From the NCBI RefSeq assembly GCF_024496245.1, contig NZ_CP101740.1:1-64000 (forward strand): a stretch of DNA of 64,000 bases, in the 5' to 3' direction. A program made the position numbers and the translations under genes. The notes under the pieces were generated by a model that saw only the letters and a program-made list of their open reading frames with translations, was not told where the DNA came from and ran no database searches. The DNA comes from Sphingomonas qomolangmaensis (lineage in GTDB: Bacteria; Pseudomonadota; Alphaproteobacteria; Sphingomonadales; Sphingomonadaceae). Positions 34,831 to 44,407 of the stretch are shown one piece after another (within the stretch, counting starts at the first letter, position 1; the number at the start of each line of letters is the position of its first letter).

Positions 34831-35121
34831 TTACATGGCGTTCGACATGGTGTCGTTCGACATCATCGAATCGTTCGACATCATCATGTCGTTCGACATC
34901 ATGGTGTCGTTCATCATCATGGCGTCGTTGCCCATCATGGCGCCGTCGACGGCGGTCATGTTGTCTGTCATCGTGCCGTCCATCATCGGATCGGTGGTGT
35001 TCAGATCGGTGACGACGGTGTTGTCGGTGGTGGTTTCAGTGGTCTCGCCGCAGGCCGAAACCAGCAGCGCAGCGCTGGCGATCATCGAACCGGTGACGAC
35101 CTTTGAAATGAATGAACGCAT
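34831..35121 (-). CDS. Met/Asn/Asp-rich repeat lipoprotein
   Basis: A 96-residue product with a lipoprotein signal (lipobox VSAC, about residue 24). After a Thr/Asp-rich spacer, the C-terminal half is built from tandem MMSND-like units; about one third of these residues are Met. At DNA level this is a short tandem repeat of the type TCGTTCGACATCAT (plus strand) over about 100 bases. Met-rich envelope proteins sometimes bind copper or silver or act as oxidant sinks, but that is inference here. ATG at 35121 follows AGGGAG. No operon partner. Confidence 0.7.
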   Translation of the reverse strand: MRSFISKVVTGSMIASAALLVSACGETTETTTDNTVVTDLNTTDPMMDGTMTDNMTAVDGAMMGNDAMMMNDTMMSNDMMMSNDSMMSNDTMSNAM

Positions 35122-35186
35122 GTGGAGCTCCCTAGATAGTGGACTTGGTTGGCCGAAGGCCGTTAATACCCAAACCGTGATATGCA

Positions 35187-35885
35187 TTAAACGGTTACAG
35201 CACGCCCCTCAAGCCTCGAATCACTCGGATCATCGAGGGCGCGCAGGAACGTAGAACAGCACAACGCAAGTGCAGCATCGAAAGTTGCCTCGGTCACGCG
35301 TTTTCCCAGGGAATGTGTGCTGGTCACAGGGAATTCGGGTAGTCCGCAAGGGACGATACCGCCGAAATGCGTCAAATCGGGGGCAAGGTTGACCGAAAAC
35401 CCGTGCAAGGTAACCCATTGGCGCACCCGCACGCCGATCGCGCCGATCTTCGCCTCGGTGCCGCCATCGGCGGTCCAGATGCCGACCCGGTCGGGCACCG
35501 CATAGGCGGTGACGCCGATTTCCCCGAGCGCTGCGATCACCCACGCCTCGAGCGCGTGGACATAGCGCCGCACGTCGCGGCCGCGCGCGGCGAGGTCGAG
35601 CTGGACATAGCCGATCCGCTGGCCCGGCCCGTGATAGGTATAGCGCCCGCCGCGCCCGCTCTTGAACACCGGGAAGCGCGGGTCGAGCAATTCGGCGGGG
35701 TCGGCGCTGGTGCCGCCGGTGTAGAGCGGCGGGTGTTCGAGCAGCCAGATACGTTCGCGCGCGGTGCCGGCGCGGATGTCGGCGGCGCGCGCTTCCATGT
35801 CGGCCACCGCCGCCGGATACCCGATCTGCCCCGGCGCGACGCACCATTCGACGCCGTCGATCGCGGTTGCAGGAGCGGGAGACAA
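35187..35885 (-). CDS. lipB: Lipoyl(octanoyl) transferase LipB
   Basis: LipB moves an octanoyl group from acyl-carrier protein to lipoyl domains of dehydrogenase complexes. Motifs: [11 protein letters not shown] and VQLDL in the middle, the catalytic lysine in [21 protein letters not shown], and the catalytic cysteine in [11 protein letters not shown]. The frame is open far upstream, but no ATG or GTG precedes the conserved VEWCVAPGQ region; TTG at 35885 (or 35894) is the only credible start, giving about 232 residues, near family length. It is divergent from a membrane-protein gene. Confidence 0.88.
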   Translation of the reverse strand: MSPAPATAIDGVEWCVAPGQIGYPAAVADMEARAADIRAGTARERIWLLEHPPLYTGGTSADPAELLDPRFPVFKSGRGGRYTYHGPGQRIGYVQLDLAARGRDVRRYVHALEAWVIAALGEIGVTAYAVPDRVGIWTADGGTEAKIGAIGVRVRQWVTLHGFSVNLAPDLTHFGGIVPCGLPEFPVTSTHSLGKRVTEATFDAALALCCSTFLRALDDPSDSRLEGRAVTV

Positions 35886-35954
35886 GGTTGGCAAGAACAA
35901 TCGGCTTCGGCTACGGGGTTGGACTATCCAGCCCAAATGATCGGGGAACGCCGC

Positions 35955-36788
35955 ATGGTCAAGATGAGCACCGTCTGGGACCGGACGACCGAGTTTGTGG
36001 GCAGCCATGCCGGCGCGATCGCGCCGATCGCGATCCTTGCCATCTTGCTGCCGACCGCGGCGTCGGGAACGCTCGATGCGTGGCGACTGACGCTCGACCC
36101 CGCGAGCCAGATGGCGGTGAGCATCGCGGGGCTGGTGCTGACCGTGGTTACGTTGTGGGGAACGACCGCGATCACCGCGCTGGCGGTCGAGCCGATGGGG
36201 GCGGCGAGCGCGGCGGCGGTTGCCAATCGGCGGTTGTTGCCGGTGATTGCGGTGACGATCGTGCTGCTGCTGGGGGTGCTGGTGCTGCTGCTGCCGATGC
36301 TCGGCATCATCCTGGCGGCGGGGATCGACGTCGCCGCGCTGGCCAATGCGCAGACGGGGACGATGCCCGATCTGAGCGCGGGCACGGCGCTGGGGGTGCT
36401 GATCTATGGCCTGGTCGCGCTGGTGGTGATCATTTGGCTGCTGGCGCGGCTGGTGGTGGTCACCCCGGTGGTGGTCGCCGAGCGGCGCGGGCTGGGCGCG
36501 ATCGCGCGCGCCTGGCGGCTGACGCGCGGCCATGCGCTGCGCATCATCGGGGTCATCCTGCTCTATGGCCTGATCGCGGCGATCGCGACGCTGGCGGCGC
36601 AGGCGGCGTTCGGCACGATCCTGGGGCTGACCTTGGGGGTGCCGGGCAATTTCGGCATCGACGATGTGATGACCGCGTTGCTGGTAGGCGTCGTGACGAC
36701 GATCATCTCGGTGCTGCAGACCGGCTTCGTTGCCAAGCTGTACCTGGCGCTGGCGCCGCAACGCGACCTGGTGAACGATTTTGCATGA
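35955..36788 (+). CDS. Polytopic membrane protein (paralog of next gene)
   Basis: A 277-residue protein with about six transmembrane segments, several very Leu/Val-rich, and a motif [11 protein letters not shown] between segments 4 and 5. The next gene has the same motif form ([11 protein letters not shown]) at the equivalent place, so the two are diverged paralogs. The layout resembles the membrane domain found next to glycerophosphodiester phosphodiesterases and YciC-like proteins, whose role is poorly known. ATG at 35955 follows GGGGAACG. An earlier ATG at 35937 is possible. The two genes form an operon. Confidence 0.7.
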   Translation: MVKMSTVWDRTTEFVGSHAGAIAPIAILAILLPTAASGTLDAWRLTLDPASQMAVSIAGLVLTVVTLWGTTAITALAVEPMGAASAAAVANRRLLPVIAVTIVLLLGVLVLLLPMLGIILAAGIDVAALANAQTGTMPDLSAGTALGVLIYGLVALVVIIWLLARLVVVTPVVVAERRGLGAIARAWRLTRGHALRIIGVILLYGLIAAIATLAAQAAFGTILGLTLGVPGNFGIDDVMTALLVGVVTTIISVLQTGFVAKLYLALAPQRDLVNDFA

Positions 36789-36798
36789 CCGATCGCGC

Positions 36799-37533
36799 AT
36801 GACCTTTTCGCTGGGGCAGCTGATTGCCGACGCCAGGCGCATGTGGCGCGACGAGCGCGCGCTGCTGCTGCCGATCATGGGGCTGTTCCATTTCCTGCCA
36901 TCGCTCGCGCTGCTGCTGCTGTTGCCGCAGCCCGAGCAGGTGGCCGAACCCGGTACCGACGCGGCCAGCCAGGCGCTGATCGCCTATACGCTCGACAATG
37001 CCGGCGCGATCCTGTCGGCCAATCTCGCCAATCTGTTCGGCGCGGCGGCGGTGCTGCTGCTGTTCCTCGACCGTTCGCGACCCACCGCGGCGCAGGCGCT
37101 GCAGCGCGCGCTCGGCTTGTTGCCGATCTTGCTGATCGCGACGATTTCGGTATGGGCGGGGGTGTTCGTCGGCGCGTTGCTGATCCTGCCCGGGCTCTAT
37201 CTGATCGGACGCTGCTTCCTGGTGAACGCGGTGATCGCCGGCGAGGGCGGGCAGAGCCCGGTCCAGGCGATCGCGCGGTCGTTCGCGCTGACCAAGGGGC
37301 GGGGATGGATGCTGTTCACTTTGGTCGCGGCGGTGTTCCTGACGGGGCAGGTGGGGGTGATGGTCGCGGGCAGCATCGATCGCGCGATGATCGCGGGATC
37401 GATGGCGTCGCCGGTCACGGTGTTCCTGTTCAACGCGCTGGCGGCGCTGGCATCGACCGCGGCGGCGCTCGCCAGCCTGCTGCTGAAGGTCGCGGCCTAT
37501 CGCCGGCTGGCAGGCGCTAGCAACGGGATCTGA
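36799..37533 (+). CDS. Polytopic membrane protein, YciC-like paralog
   Basis: A 244-residue inner-membrane protein with five to six hydrophobic segments and the motif [17 protein letters not shown] shared with the upstream gene. The start at 36799 lies 11 bases after the preceding stop. Its 3' end overlaps the convergent acetyltransferase gene by 37 bases. It probably acts with its paralog in the envelope; no function is established from sequence. Confidence 0.7.
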   Translation: MTFSLGQLIADARRMWRDERALLLPIMGLFHFLPSLALLLLLPQPEQVAEPGTDAASQALIAYTLDNAGAILSANLANLFGAAAVLLLFLDRSRPTAAQALQRALGLLPILLIATISVWAGVFVGALLILPGLYLIGRCFLVNAVIAGEGGQSPVQAIARSFALTKGRGWMLFTLVAAVFLTGQVGVMVAGSIDRAMIAGSMASPVTVFLFNALAALASTAAALASLLLKVAAYRRLAGASNGI

Positions 37534-38096
37534 GGCGCGGTTTCGGGGGGCAGGATGCCGGCGATCCGCGGATCGGGAAAGGTCTCCATCGTCCGGCGGA
37601 ACGCGGTGAAGCCGCTGCGGCGATAGAAATCGAGCGCGCGGTGATGGTCGAGCGTGCAGGTATGCACCCACATCCGCGTGACCTCTCGGCCCCAGCCGAG
37701 CATCAGCGCATTGGCCATCAGCCAGCGTCCGTCGCCGCGCCCGACGCGTTCGGGGACCAACCCGAAATAGGCGAGCTCGCAGACCCCGTCGTGGCGATGG
37801 TCGAGCTCGAGAAATCCGACCTCGATCCCTGCGCGATCGACCGCGGCATAGACCGACACCTTGGGGTCGTGGATGATCTTGGCGAGCGCGGCATCGGCCA
37901 TCACCAGCCGCGAATACCACAGCCATGGCGCGCCGATCCGCGCGAACAGCGTGCGATAGCGCGGCAATGTCGGCTGTTCCCAGCGCACCAGCCGGAGCTC
38001 GGAAGGCGGCATCGGCGCGAGCCGCGGGCGCTCGCGCATCTCGAGCGTGGTGACCACGGTCGCGAGATGCCCCTCGGGCACCGGCGTCAGGCCCAT
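37497..38096 (-). CDS. GNAT-family N-acetyltransferase
   Basis: A 199-residue protein of the acetyl-CoA-dependent GNAT superfamily. The core strand pair VGFLELDHRHDGVCELAYFGLVPERVGRGDGRWLM includes the acetyl-CoA-binding Arg/Gly loop (V-x-x-x-x-G-R-G-D-G), followed by ALDFYRRSGF near the C-terminus. Substrate unknown. It follows hemF on the same strand with an 18-base gap and may be co-transcribed. The region just upstream of its ATG is a short tandem duplication of GGCCTGACGC, so the start is less certain. Confidence 0.85.
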   Translation of the reverse strand: MGLTPVPEGHLATVVTTLEMRERPRLAPMPPSELRLVRWEQPTLPRYRTLFARIGAPWLWYSRLVMADAALAKIIHDPKVSVYAAVDRAGIEVGFLELDHRHDGVCELAYFGLVPERVGRGDGRWLMANALMLGWGREVTRMWVHTCTLDHHRALDFYRRSGFTAFRRTMETFPDPRIAGILPPETAPQIPLLAPASRR

Positions 38097-38114
38097 TGCG
38101 TCAGGCCCATGGGA

Positions 38115-38957
38115 TCAGCTCCAGGTGGCGCGCGGCGGCAGGCTCATCAGGATCGCGTCGATATTGCCGCCGGTCTTGAGCCCGAACAACGTGCCGCGAT
38201 CGTGGACCAGGTTGAATTCGGCATAGCGCCCGCGCCATTCGAGCATGATCGCCTCTTCCTCAGGCGTCCAGGCCATGTCCATCCGCCGCCGCACGATCCG
38301 CGGATAGCTGGCGAGGAACGCTTCGCCCACCGATCGCGTGAGCGCGAAATCGGCGTCGAAATCGCCGTCCATGTGATCGTAGAAGATGCCGCCGACGCCG
38401 CGCGCGACGCCGCGATGCGGGATCCAGAAATAGTCCTCGGCCCATTGCTTGAAGCGCGGATAATAGCCCGGGTCGTGCGCGTCGCAGGCGGCCTGCATCT
38501 CGCCGTGGAAATCGGCGGTGTCCTCGGCATAGGGCAAGGGCGGGTTGAGATCGCCGCCGCCGCCGAACCAGCGCTTGGTGGTCACCAGGAAGCGGGTGTT
38601 CATGTGGACTGCGGGGACGTGCGGATTGACCATGTGCGCGACCAGGCTGATCCCGGTCGCGAAGAAGCGCGGATCGCTGCCCGCGCCGTGGATCGACTTG
38701 GCGAAATCGCCCTCGAAGGTGCCGCCGACGGTCGAGACGTTGACGCCGACCTTTTCGAAGATCTTGCCCTTCATCACCCCGCGCACCCCGCCGCCGCCGG
38801 GTTCGCCCGAGGGATCGATGCGATCCCACGCGGTGTATTCGAAGCTGGCGTCGGAGCCGGCGTCGCGCTCGATCGCCTCGAAGGCGGCGCAGATGCGGTC
38901 GCGAAGGCTTTCGAACCAGGTACGGGCGGCGGCTTGCTGCGGGTCGAGCGGTGACAT
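38115..38957 (-). CDS. hemF: Oxygen-dependent coproporphyrinogen III oxidase HemF
   Basis: HemF oxidatively decarboxylates coproporphyrinogen III to protoporphyrinogen IX in heme synthesis, using O2. The 280-residue protein has the conserved GGGVRGVMKG, VNVSTVGG, VHMNTRFLVT, WFGGGGDLNPPLPY, KQWAEDYFWIPHRGVARGVGGIFYDH and WRGRYAEFNLVHDRGTLFGLKTGGNIDAILMSLPP segments (catalytic Asp/His/Arg lie in these). ATG at 38957 matches family length. Heme supply fits the nearby cytochrome bc1 genes, though they are not in one operon. Confidence 0.96.
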   Translation of the reverse strand: MSPLDPQQAAARTWFESLRDRICAAFEAIERDAGSDASFEYTAWDRIDPSGEPGGGGVRGVMKGKIFEKVGVNVSTVGGTFEGDFAKSIHGAGSDPRFFATGISLVAHMVNPHVPAVHMNTRFLVTTKRWFGGGGDLNPPLPYAEDTADFHGEMQAACDAHDPGYYPRFKQWAEDYFWIPHRGVARGVGGIFYDHMDGDFDADFALTRSVGEAFLASYPRIVRRRMDMAWTPEEEAIMLEWRGRYAEFNLVHDRGTLFGLKTGGNIDAILMSLPPRATWS

Positions 38958-39089
38958 GCGCCAAGGTCTAGCGCGCCGCGCGGGGCAGGGGAAGCATGCG
39001 CTTGGCGGGATGACAGTCGAGCGAGGCTCATGTACGACAAATGCATAGGGGTTCGAAGTACGAAGCGCCGACCACTGGGGAGAGATGCT

Positions 39090-40031
39090 ATGATTCAAAT
39101 GGTTAGTAAGCGACGACTGGCGTTGGCGCTTTCGCTCGCGGTGACGGTCGCCGCTGCCATTCCGGCGCACGCGCAGGACGATGTGATGACCCCGATCGCG
39201 ACCCCGGCGCAGCCGAACGCGATCGTGCTGGACACCGGGCCGCTGCCCGGCGCCACCGCCGCCGCATCATGGCACAGCCAGTATAAGAGCATTTTCGCGC
39301 GCAACGTCACCGTCGCGACGCTGACGCCGTTCCTGCCCGATCCGGCCAAGGCCACCGGCGCCGCGGTCGTCGTCGCGCCCGGCGGTGGCTTCCGGACGCT
39401 GTCGATGGAGAATGAAGGCTGGGACGTCGCGCGCGCGCTGGCGGCCAAGGGGGTCGCGGCGTTCGTGCTGAAGTATCGGCTGAACCAGACGCCCGCCGAC
39501 ATGCCGGGCTTCGAACGATCGATGCGCGAGATGTTCTCTGGCGTTGCTGCCCGCCCGCCGCGCCCGGCACCCGGTGACGCGATGGCGGCGCTCGCGCCGC
39601 AGATCGCCGATTCGCGCGCTGCCTTCGCGCTGATCCGCAAGCGCGCGGGCGAATGGAAGGTCGATACCGACCGGATCGGCATGGTCGGTTTTTCCGCCGG
39701 CGCGATGCTGACGCTTGCGACCACCGTGGCGGGGCAGGACGCCAAGCCCGCCTTTATCGGCAACATCTATGGCCCGCTCAGCGCGATGCCCGCGCCGGCC
39801 GACGCGCCGCCGATGTTCGTCGCGCTCGCCGCCGACGATCCCTTCTTCGCCAATGGCGGGTTCGGGCTGATCGAGAGCTGGAAGACCGCCAAGCGCCCGG
39901 TCGAGTTCCACCTGTACGAACAGGGTGGCCACGGCTTCGGCATGTATCAAAAGGCGACGACGAGCACCGGCTGGTTCGACGCCTTCACCCGCTGGCTCGA
40001 CATGCACGGCATGCTCAAGCCCAAGGCGTAA
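39090..40031 (+). CDS. Secreted alpha/beta hydrolase (acetylesterase-like)
   Basis: A 313-residue protein with a signal peptide (ends AHAQ, about residue 26). The alpha/beta-hydrolase nucleophile motif GFSAGA is present in VDTDRIGMVGFSAGAMLTLA, an oxyanion-type VVVAPGGGFRTLS segment precedes it, and the catalytic His is in GGHGFGMYQ. The arrangement is that of BD-FAE/acetyl-xylan-esterase-like hydrolases. ATG at 39090 follows GGGGAGAG. Its natural substrate is unknown; plant-polysaccharide esters or xenobiotics are plausible. Confidence 0.87.
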   Translation: MIQMVSKRRLALALSLAVTVAAAIPAHAQDDVMTPIATPAQPNAIVLDTGPLPGATAAASWHSQYKSIFARNVTVATLTPFLPDPAKATGAAVVVAPGGGFRTLSMENEGWDVARALAAKGVAAFVLKYRLNQTPADMPGFERSMREMFSGVAARPPRPAPGDAMAALAPQIADSRAAFALIRKRAGEWKVDTDRIGMVGFSAGAMLTLATTVAGQDAKPAFIGNIYGPLSAMPAPADAPPMFVALAADDPFFANGGFGLIESWKTAKRPVEFHLYEQGGHGFGMYQKATTSTGWFDAFTRWLDMHGMLKPKA

Positions 40032-40034
40032 GGC

Positions 40035-40496
40035 TCAGGCGGGCGGGGGTGCCGGCCAGCCCCCCGTCTGCTGCAGCGCCGCGCCGAGCACCAGCGCGAC
40101 GCTGACCCCGACGTTGAGCGAGCGCATGCCGGGCATCATCGGCACCACCACGCGCGCATCGGCGCGGTCGTGGACATGATCGGGCACGCCGGTTCCTTCG
40201 GACCCGAACAACAGCGTATCGCCGGCCTCGAACGCCGCGGTATCGAGCCGCGTCGCGCCCTTGGTCGTCGCCAGCACCAGCCGCCCCTGCAACGCCGCCG
40301 CGAACGCCGCGAAGTCGGCATGGCGGGTCACCTGCGCCGATCGCGCATAGTCCATGCCGGCGCGCGCGAGCGCCCGGTCGCTGAAGGTGAACCCCATCGG
40401 CTCGATCAGATCGACCGCGACGTTCAGGCAGGCGGCGGTGCGCAGGATCGCGCCGACATTGCCGGCGATATCGGGTTCGAACAGGGCAATGCGCAT
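40035..40496 (-). CDS. trmL: tRNA (cytidine/uridine(34)-2'-O)-methyltransferase TrmL
   Basis: A 153-residue SPOUT (SpoU-type) methyltransferase that methylates the 2'-OH of the wobble base in some leucine tRNAs. It has the start MRIALFEPDIAGNVGAILRTAACLNV, the GSEGTGVPD motif and the trefoil-knot sequence VVVPMMPGMRSLNVGVSVALVLGAAL. Family length. It is divergent from petA, an arrangement common in sphingomonads. Confidence 0.93.
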   Translation of the reverse strand: MRIALFEPDIAGNVGAILRTAACLNVAVDLIEPMGFTFSDRALARAGMDYARSAQVTRHADFAAFAAALQGRLVLATTKGATRLDTAAFEAGDTLLFGSEGTGVPDHVHDRADARVVVPMMPGMRSLNVGVSVALVLGAALQQTGGWPAPPPA

Positions 40497-40710
40497 GGTA
40501 AGAAATCCGTTCGGAAGGGGCCGCTGCAGCTACCGGCGAAATGGGGTGTTGGCAAAAGGCCACATGCGCGTCTATCAGGCCGCAGCCACCGCTTGTCCGG
40601 TGGGTACGGCGCGACCGCACGGGATTCGCCTCGCATGCAGGCGACATCCGTGCGATTATCCGCCCAAGGCATTGGTTTTCAAGGGCTGACGAGCTTTCAA
40701 GGGCGAACGC

Positions 40711-41286
40711 ATGGCTACGGTTGATACGACTATCCCGCACAACGAGACGCATGGCGCAGGCCCTGCCGATCCGCGTCGCCGCGACTATATGGCGATCGGT
40801 GCGGTCGCGTTTGCCGGCGTCGGCGCCGGCGTGATCGCGTTGCCGCTGATCAATTCGATGAGCCCCGCCGCCGATACGCTGGCGGCATCGAGCACCGAGA
40901 TCGACATTTCGGCGATCCAGCCGGGCCAGTCGATCAAATCGAGCTTCCGCAAACAGCCGTTGTTCGTCCGCAACCTGACCCCGCAGGAGATCGCCGCCGC
41001 CGATGCGGTGCCGTTGAGCGAACTGCGCGATCCGCAGACGCTGGCCGAGCGGACCAAGGCGGGCAAGTCGAACTGGCTGGTGACGCTGGGCGTTTGCACC
41101 CATCTGGGTTGCGTTCCGCTGGGCGCTGCCGAGGGCGAGAACAAGGGCGCATTTGGCGGCTATTTCTGCCCGTGCCATGGTTCGGCCTATGATACCGCCG
41201 GCCGCATCCGGTCCGGCCCCGCGCCGTTGAACCTTGCGGTTCCCGAATATGCATTCACCACCGACACCATGATCACGGTCGGCTGA
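40711..41286 (+). CDS. petA: Cytochrome bc1 Rieske iron-sulfur subunit
   Basis: The Rieske subunit transfers electrons from ubiquinol to cytochrome c1. The 191-residue protein has a twin-arginine-type N-terminus ([15 protein letters not shown]) that also serves as its membrane anchor. The two cluster-binding motifs CTHLGC and CPCHGS provide two Cys and two His ligands plus the disulfide cysteines. It is the first gene of petABC, with petB 11 bases downstream. Confidence 0.96.
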   Translation: MATVDTTIPHNETHGAGPADPRRRDYMAIGAVAFAGVGAGVIALPLINSMSPAADTLAASSTEIDISAIQPGQSIKSSFRKQPLFVRNLTPQEIAAADAVPLSELRDPQTLAERTKAGKSNWLVTLGVCTHLGCVPLGAAEGENKGAFGGYFCPCHGSAYDTAGRIRSGPAPLNLAVPEYAFTTDTMITVG

Positions 41287-41297
41287 GGAGCGAGCAG

Positions 41298-42614
41298 ATG
41301 AGCTTTCCCTGGGCAAAGCAATATGAGCCGGCCTCGCCGCTCACCAAATGGATCGACGAACGGCTGCCCATGCCGCGTCTGGTCTACAACGCCGTTGGCG
41401 CCGGCTATCCGGTGCCGCGCAACCTGAATTATTTCTGGAACTTCGGCGTTCTGGCGGGCGCGGCGCTCGGCATCCAGATCATCACCGGCATCTTCCTGGC
41501 GATGAGCTATTCGACCGACGCCGCGACCGCGTTCTTCTCGGTCGAGCGGATCATGCGCGACGTTCCCGCCGGTTGGTTCCTGCGCTATGCGCATGCCAAC
41601 GGCGCTTCGATGTTCTTCATCGTGGTGTATATCCACATCTGTCGCGGGCTGTATTACGGCTCCTACAAGGCGCCGCGAGAGATGATCTGGCTGCTGGGCG
41701 TGGTCATCTTCCTGTTGATGATGGCGACGGCGTTCATGGGCTATGTGCTGCCATGGGGGCAGATGAGCTTTTGGGGTGCGCAGGTGATCACCGGGTTCTT
41801 CTCGGCGATACCGTTGATCGGTGAGCCGATCCGCATCTGGCTGCTGGGTGGCTATGCCCCTGACGCCGCGGCGCTGAACCGCTTCTTCTCGCTGCATTAC
41901 CTGCTGCCCTTCGTGACGGCAGGCGTTATCATCCTGCACATCTGGGCGCTGCACATCCCGGGTTCGAACAACCCGACGGGCGTGGGCGTGAAGGGTCCGC
42001 AGGATACGGTGCCGTTCCACCCCTATTACACAGCGAAGGACGGCTTCGGCCTTGGCGTGTTCCTGCTGGTGTTCGCGAGCTTCCTGTTCTTCGCGCCGAA
42101 CCTGCTCGGCCATCCCGACAACTACATCCAGGCCAACCCGCTTTCGACGCCTGCGCACATCGTGCCCGAATGGTATTTCCTGCCCTTCTACGCGATCCTA
42201 AAGAGCTTCACCGCCGACTTCATTCTCGACGCGAAGCTGTGGGGCGTGCTGGCGATGTTCGGCTCGATCCTGCTGCTGTTCTTCCTGCCATGGCTCGATC
42301 GCTCGCCGGTGCGTTCGTCGAACTATCGTCCGAAGAACCGCATGTTCCTGATCGTGCTCCTCGTCGACGTGCTGGTATTGGGGTATGTCGGCGGCGCGGA
42401 GGCGTCGAACTTCAACGTCATGATCGGCCAGATCGCGACCGCATATTATTTCCTCCACTTCCTGGTCATCCTGCCGATCGTGTCGGCTGCCGAGCGTCCG
42501 CGCCCGCTGCCCAATTCGATCACCGAAGCAGTGCTGAAGGGGAAGGGCGGTACCAGCCCGGCACAGACGGCTATTCCCGAAGCGCACGGCACGCAGCCGC
42601 AGCCTGCCGAATAA
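41298..42614 (+). CDS. petB: Cytochrome b subunit of bc1 complex
   Basis: A 438-residue membrane protein carrying the two b hemes and the quinol sites. Typical segments: [11 protein letters not shown] and helix B with [37 protein letters not shown] (Qo-site), [20 protein letters not shown] (heme ligands), and the [14 protein letters not shown] motif (PEWY). About eight helices plus a charged C-terminal tail. Middle gene of petABC. Confidence 0.97.
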   Translation: MSFPWAKQYEPASPLTKWIDERLPMPRLVYNAVGAGYPVPRNLNYFWNFGVLAGAALGIQIITGIFLAMSYSTDAATAFFSVERIMRDVPAGWFLRYAHANGASMFFIVVYIHICRGLYYGSYKAPREMIWLLGVVIFLLMMATAFMGYVLPWGQMSFWGAQVITGFFSAIPLIGEPIRIWLLGGYAPDAAALNRFFSLHYLLPFVTAGVIILHIWALHIPGSNNPTGVGVKGPQDTVPFHPYYTAKDGFGLGVFLLVFASFLFFAPNLLGHPDNYIQANPLSTPAHIVPEWYFLPFYAILKSFTADFILDAKLWGVLAMFGSILLLFFLPWLDRSPVRSSNYRPKNRMFLIVLLVDVLVLGYVGGAEASNFNVMIGQIATAYYFLHFLVILPIVSAAERPRPLPNSITEAVLKGKGGTSPAQTAIPEAHGTQPQPAE

Positions 42615-42644
42615 GCCAGTCGAACCAAGGACGAGACGACCCAC

Positions 42645-43478
42645 ATGATCCGTATCATCGCACCACTCATTGGCCTGGGCTTCGCCTTCGTCCTGGTGCT
42701 GGGCCTGTTCGGCACCATCACTGCCGAGGCCCAGCCCGAGGATGCCTCGCACGAGTATCACCTTAGCCCGCGCGACGCTGGCTTGGCCTCGGCGGGTATC
42801 TTCGGCAAGTTCGACAACCAGCAGCTGCAGCGCGGCTTCCAGGTGTACAAGGAAGTCTGCTCGGCGTGCCATTCGATCAACCTGGTGTCGTTCCGCGACC
42901 TGGCTTCGCTTGGCTATAGCGAAGGCGAAGTGAAGGCGATCGCGAACCAGTGGACGGTCGAGGCGCCCAGCGTGAACCCCGACACCGGCGAAGTCGCGAC
43001 GCGCAAGAACACGCCCGCCGATCGCCTGCCCAAGGTCTATGCCAACGAAGTCGCCGCGCGCGCCGCGAACAACAACGCGATCCCGCCCGACCTGTCGCTG
43101 ATGACCAAGGCACGCGGCGATGGCGCGAACTATGTCTATTCGCTGCTGACCGGCTATCAGCCGCAGCCGGCCGAACTGGTCGCCGAGCATCCTACCGCCG
43201 CAACCCCGCCGGGGCTGCACTACAACCCCTATTTCCCGACGCTGAACTTGGCGATGTCGCCGCCGCTGGTCGCCGACAACCAGGTCACCTATGCCGACGG
43301 CACGCCGGCAACGGTCGACCAGATGGCGAAGGACGTGGCGGCGTTCCTGACCTGGACCGCCGAGCCCAAGCTCGAAGTGCGCCACCAGGCGGGCCTCGCG
43401 GCGTTCCTGTTCATCCTGGTCTTCACTGGCCTCGCTTATGGCGCCTACCGCAACATCTGGCGCGACCTGAAGCATTGA
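42645..43478 (+). CDS. petC: Cytochrome c1 subunit of bc1 complex
   Basis: A 277-residue protein with an N-terminal signal, the heme-c motif CSACH (CxxCH) and later Met ligand region (NLAMSPPL), and a C-terminal transmembrane anchor (AFLFILVFTGLAYGAYRNIW). It accepts electrons from the Rieske subunit and passes them to a soluble cytochrome c. Last of the petABC operon, followed at once by a strong terminator. Confidence 0.97.
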   Translation: MIRIIAPLIGLGFAFVLVLGLFGTITAEAQPEDASHEYHLSPRDAGLASAGIFGKFDNQQLQRGFQVYKEVCSACHSINLVSFRDLASLGYSEGEVKAIANQWTVEAPSVNPDTGEVATRKNTPADRLPKVYANEVAARAANNNAIPPDLSLMTKARGDGANYVYSLLTGYQPQPAELVAEHPTAATPPGLHYNPYFPTLNLAMSPPLVADNQVTYADGTPATVDQMAKDVAAFLTWTAEPKLEVRHQAGLAAFLFILVFTGLAYGAYRNIWRDLKH

Positions 43479-43499
43479 TCGTCGATTGAGGGTTTGATG

Positions 43500-43538
43500 A
43501 AAGGCCCCGGACTCCACCCAGGAGTTCGGGGCCTTTTT
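43500..43538 (+). terminator. Rho-independent terminator of petABC
   Basis: AAGGCCCCGGACTCC and its near-complement GGAGTTCGGGGCCTT flank a short loop, and the plus strand ends in TTTTT. Confidence 0.92.
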
Positions 43539-43575
43539 CGTGCGACCCGAAGATGAAGACGTATTGGAGACCGAC

Positions 43576-44112
43576 ATGACCGTTGCCGACCAGCTTCGCT
43601 CGCTCATCCGCACGATCCCCGATTTCCCCAAGCCCGGGATCCAGTTCCGCGACATCACCACGCTGCTGCTCGACCCCGCGGGACTGCGGCTGGCGACCGA
43701 CAGCATGGCGGCGGCGATCGCAGGCCCGATCGATCTGGTGGCAGGGATCGAGGCGCGCGGGTTCGTGTTCGCGCCGACGCTTGCGCTGGCGCTGAACGCC
43801 GGGGTGCTGCTGATCCGCAAGGACGGCAAGCTGCCCGGCGCGACGATCGCCGAGGATTATGCGCTCGAATACGGTACCGATCGGATCATGATGCATGCCG
43901 ACGCGCTGACGCCCGGCGCGCGCGTGCTCCTGGTCGACGACCTGATCGCCACCGGCGGCACCGCGCGCGCCGCGGTACGGCTGATCCGCAAGGCGGGCGG
44001 GGTGGTGACGCAGGCGGCGTTCGTGATCGACCTGCCCGAACTCGGCGGCGGCGATGCGCTGCGCGGCGACGATATCGAAGTGCATTCGCTGGTGGCGTTC
44101 GAGGGCCACTGA
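43576..44112 (+). CDS. apt: Adenine phosphoribosyltransferase Apt
   Basis: Apt recycles adenine to AMP with PRPP. The 178-residue protein has DFPKPGIQFRDIT at the N-terminus, the flexible-loop region KLPGATIAEDYALEYGTD and the PRPP-binding motif VLLVDDLIATGGTA. ATG at 43576 gives family length; an upstream GTG at 43540 lies inside the terminator region and is unlikely. Located after petABC, as in related genomes. It could use adenine released by MtnP. Confidence 0.94.
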   Translation: MTVADQLRSLIRTIPDFPKPGIQFRDITTLLLDPAGLRLATDSMAAAIAGPIDLVAGIEARGFVFAPTLALALNAGVLLIRKDGKLPGATIAEDYALEYGTDRIMMHADALTPGARVLLVDDLIATGGTARAAVRLIRKAGGVVTQAAFVIDLPELGGGDALRGDDIEVHSLVAFEGH

Positions 44113-44127
44113 CGCGCCGCATTTAAT

Positions 44128-44255
44128 CCTCCCCCGCCAGGGGGAGGGGCGGCAGCCCTTAGGGCTGACGGAGGGGGCGGATCGCCAACGGGCGGCTCGT
44201 GTCCGCCCCCTCCACCACCGCTGCGCGGCGGTCCCCCTCCCCCTGGCGGGGGAGG
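44128..44255. mobile_element. Gene-less 128-bp element, ends like the DUF559 element
   Basis: Inverted ends of about 54 bp: CCTCCCCC...GGGGGAGG hairpin, then an inner stem-loop (left GCAGCCC-TT-AGGGCTG; right ACCGCTG/CAGCGGT type), then a GGAGGGGGCGGA stretch. The order hairpin, GGGGACC, stem-loop, GGTGGAGGGG is the same as the ends of the DUF559 element at 18781-19226, with different stem sequences. About 20 bases separate the halves. No coding sequence is present in 44113-44407 besides this. Confidence 0.65.
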
Positions 44256-44407
44256 ATGTGGCGGGTGCCCGGAGCGGCTGAGCCAGCGGGCGGCGCGGGA
44301 ACCTTCACCGCTCGCCCCCCGTTCAGCACGCATCACCGGTTCACACTCGGTTCAACGCGCTACTGTATAGGTTGATCATACTTCCGCGTATCCTGGAGGG
44401 CTCCCAG

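Noticed and set aside
34831..34940. CRISPR-like short tandem repeats
   Set aside because: Units are short, contiguous and in frame within a lipoprotein gene; there are no unique spacers and no cas genes.
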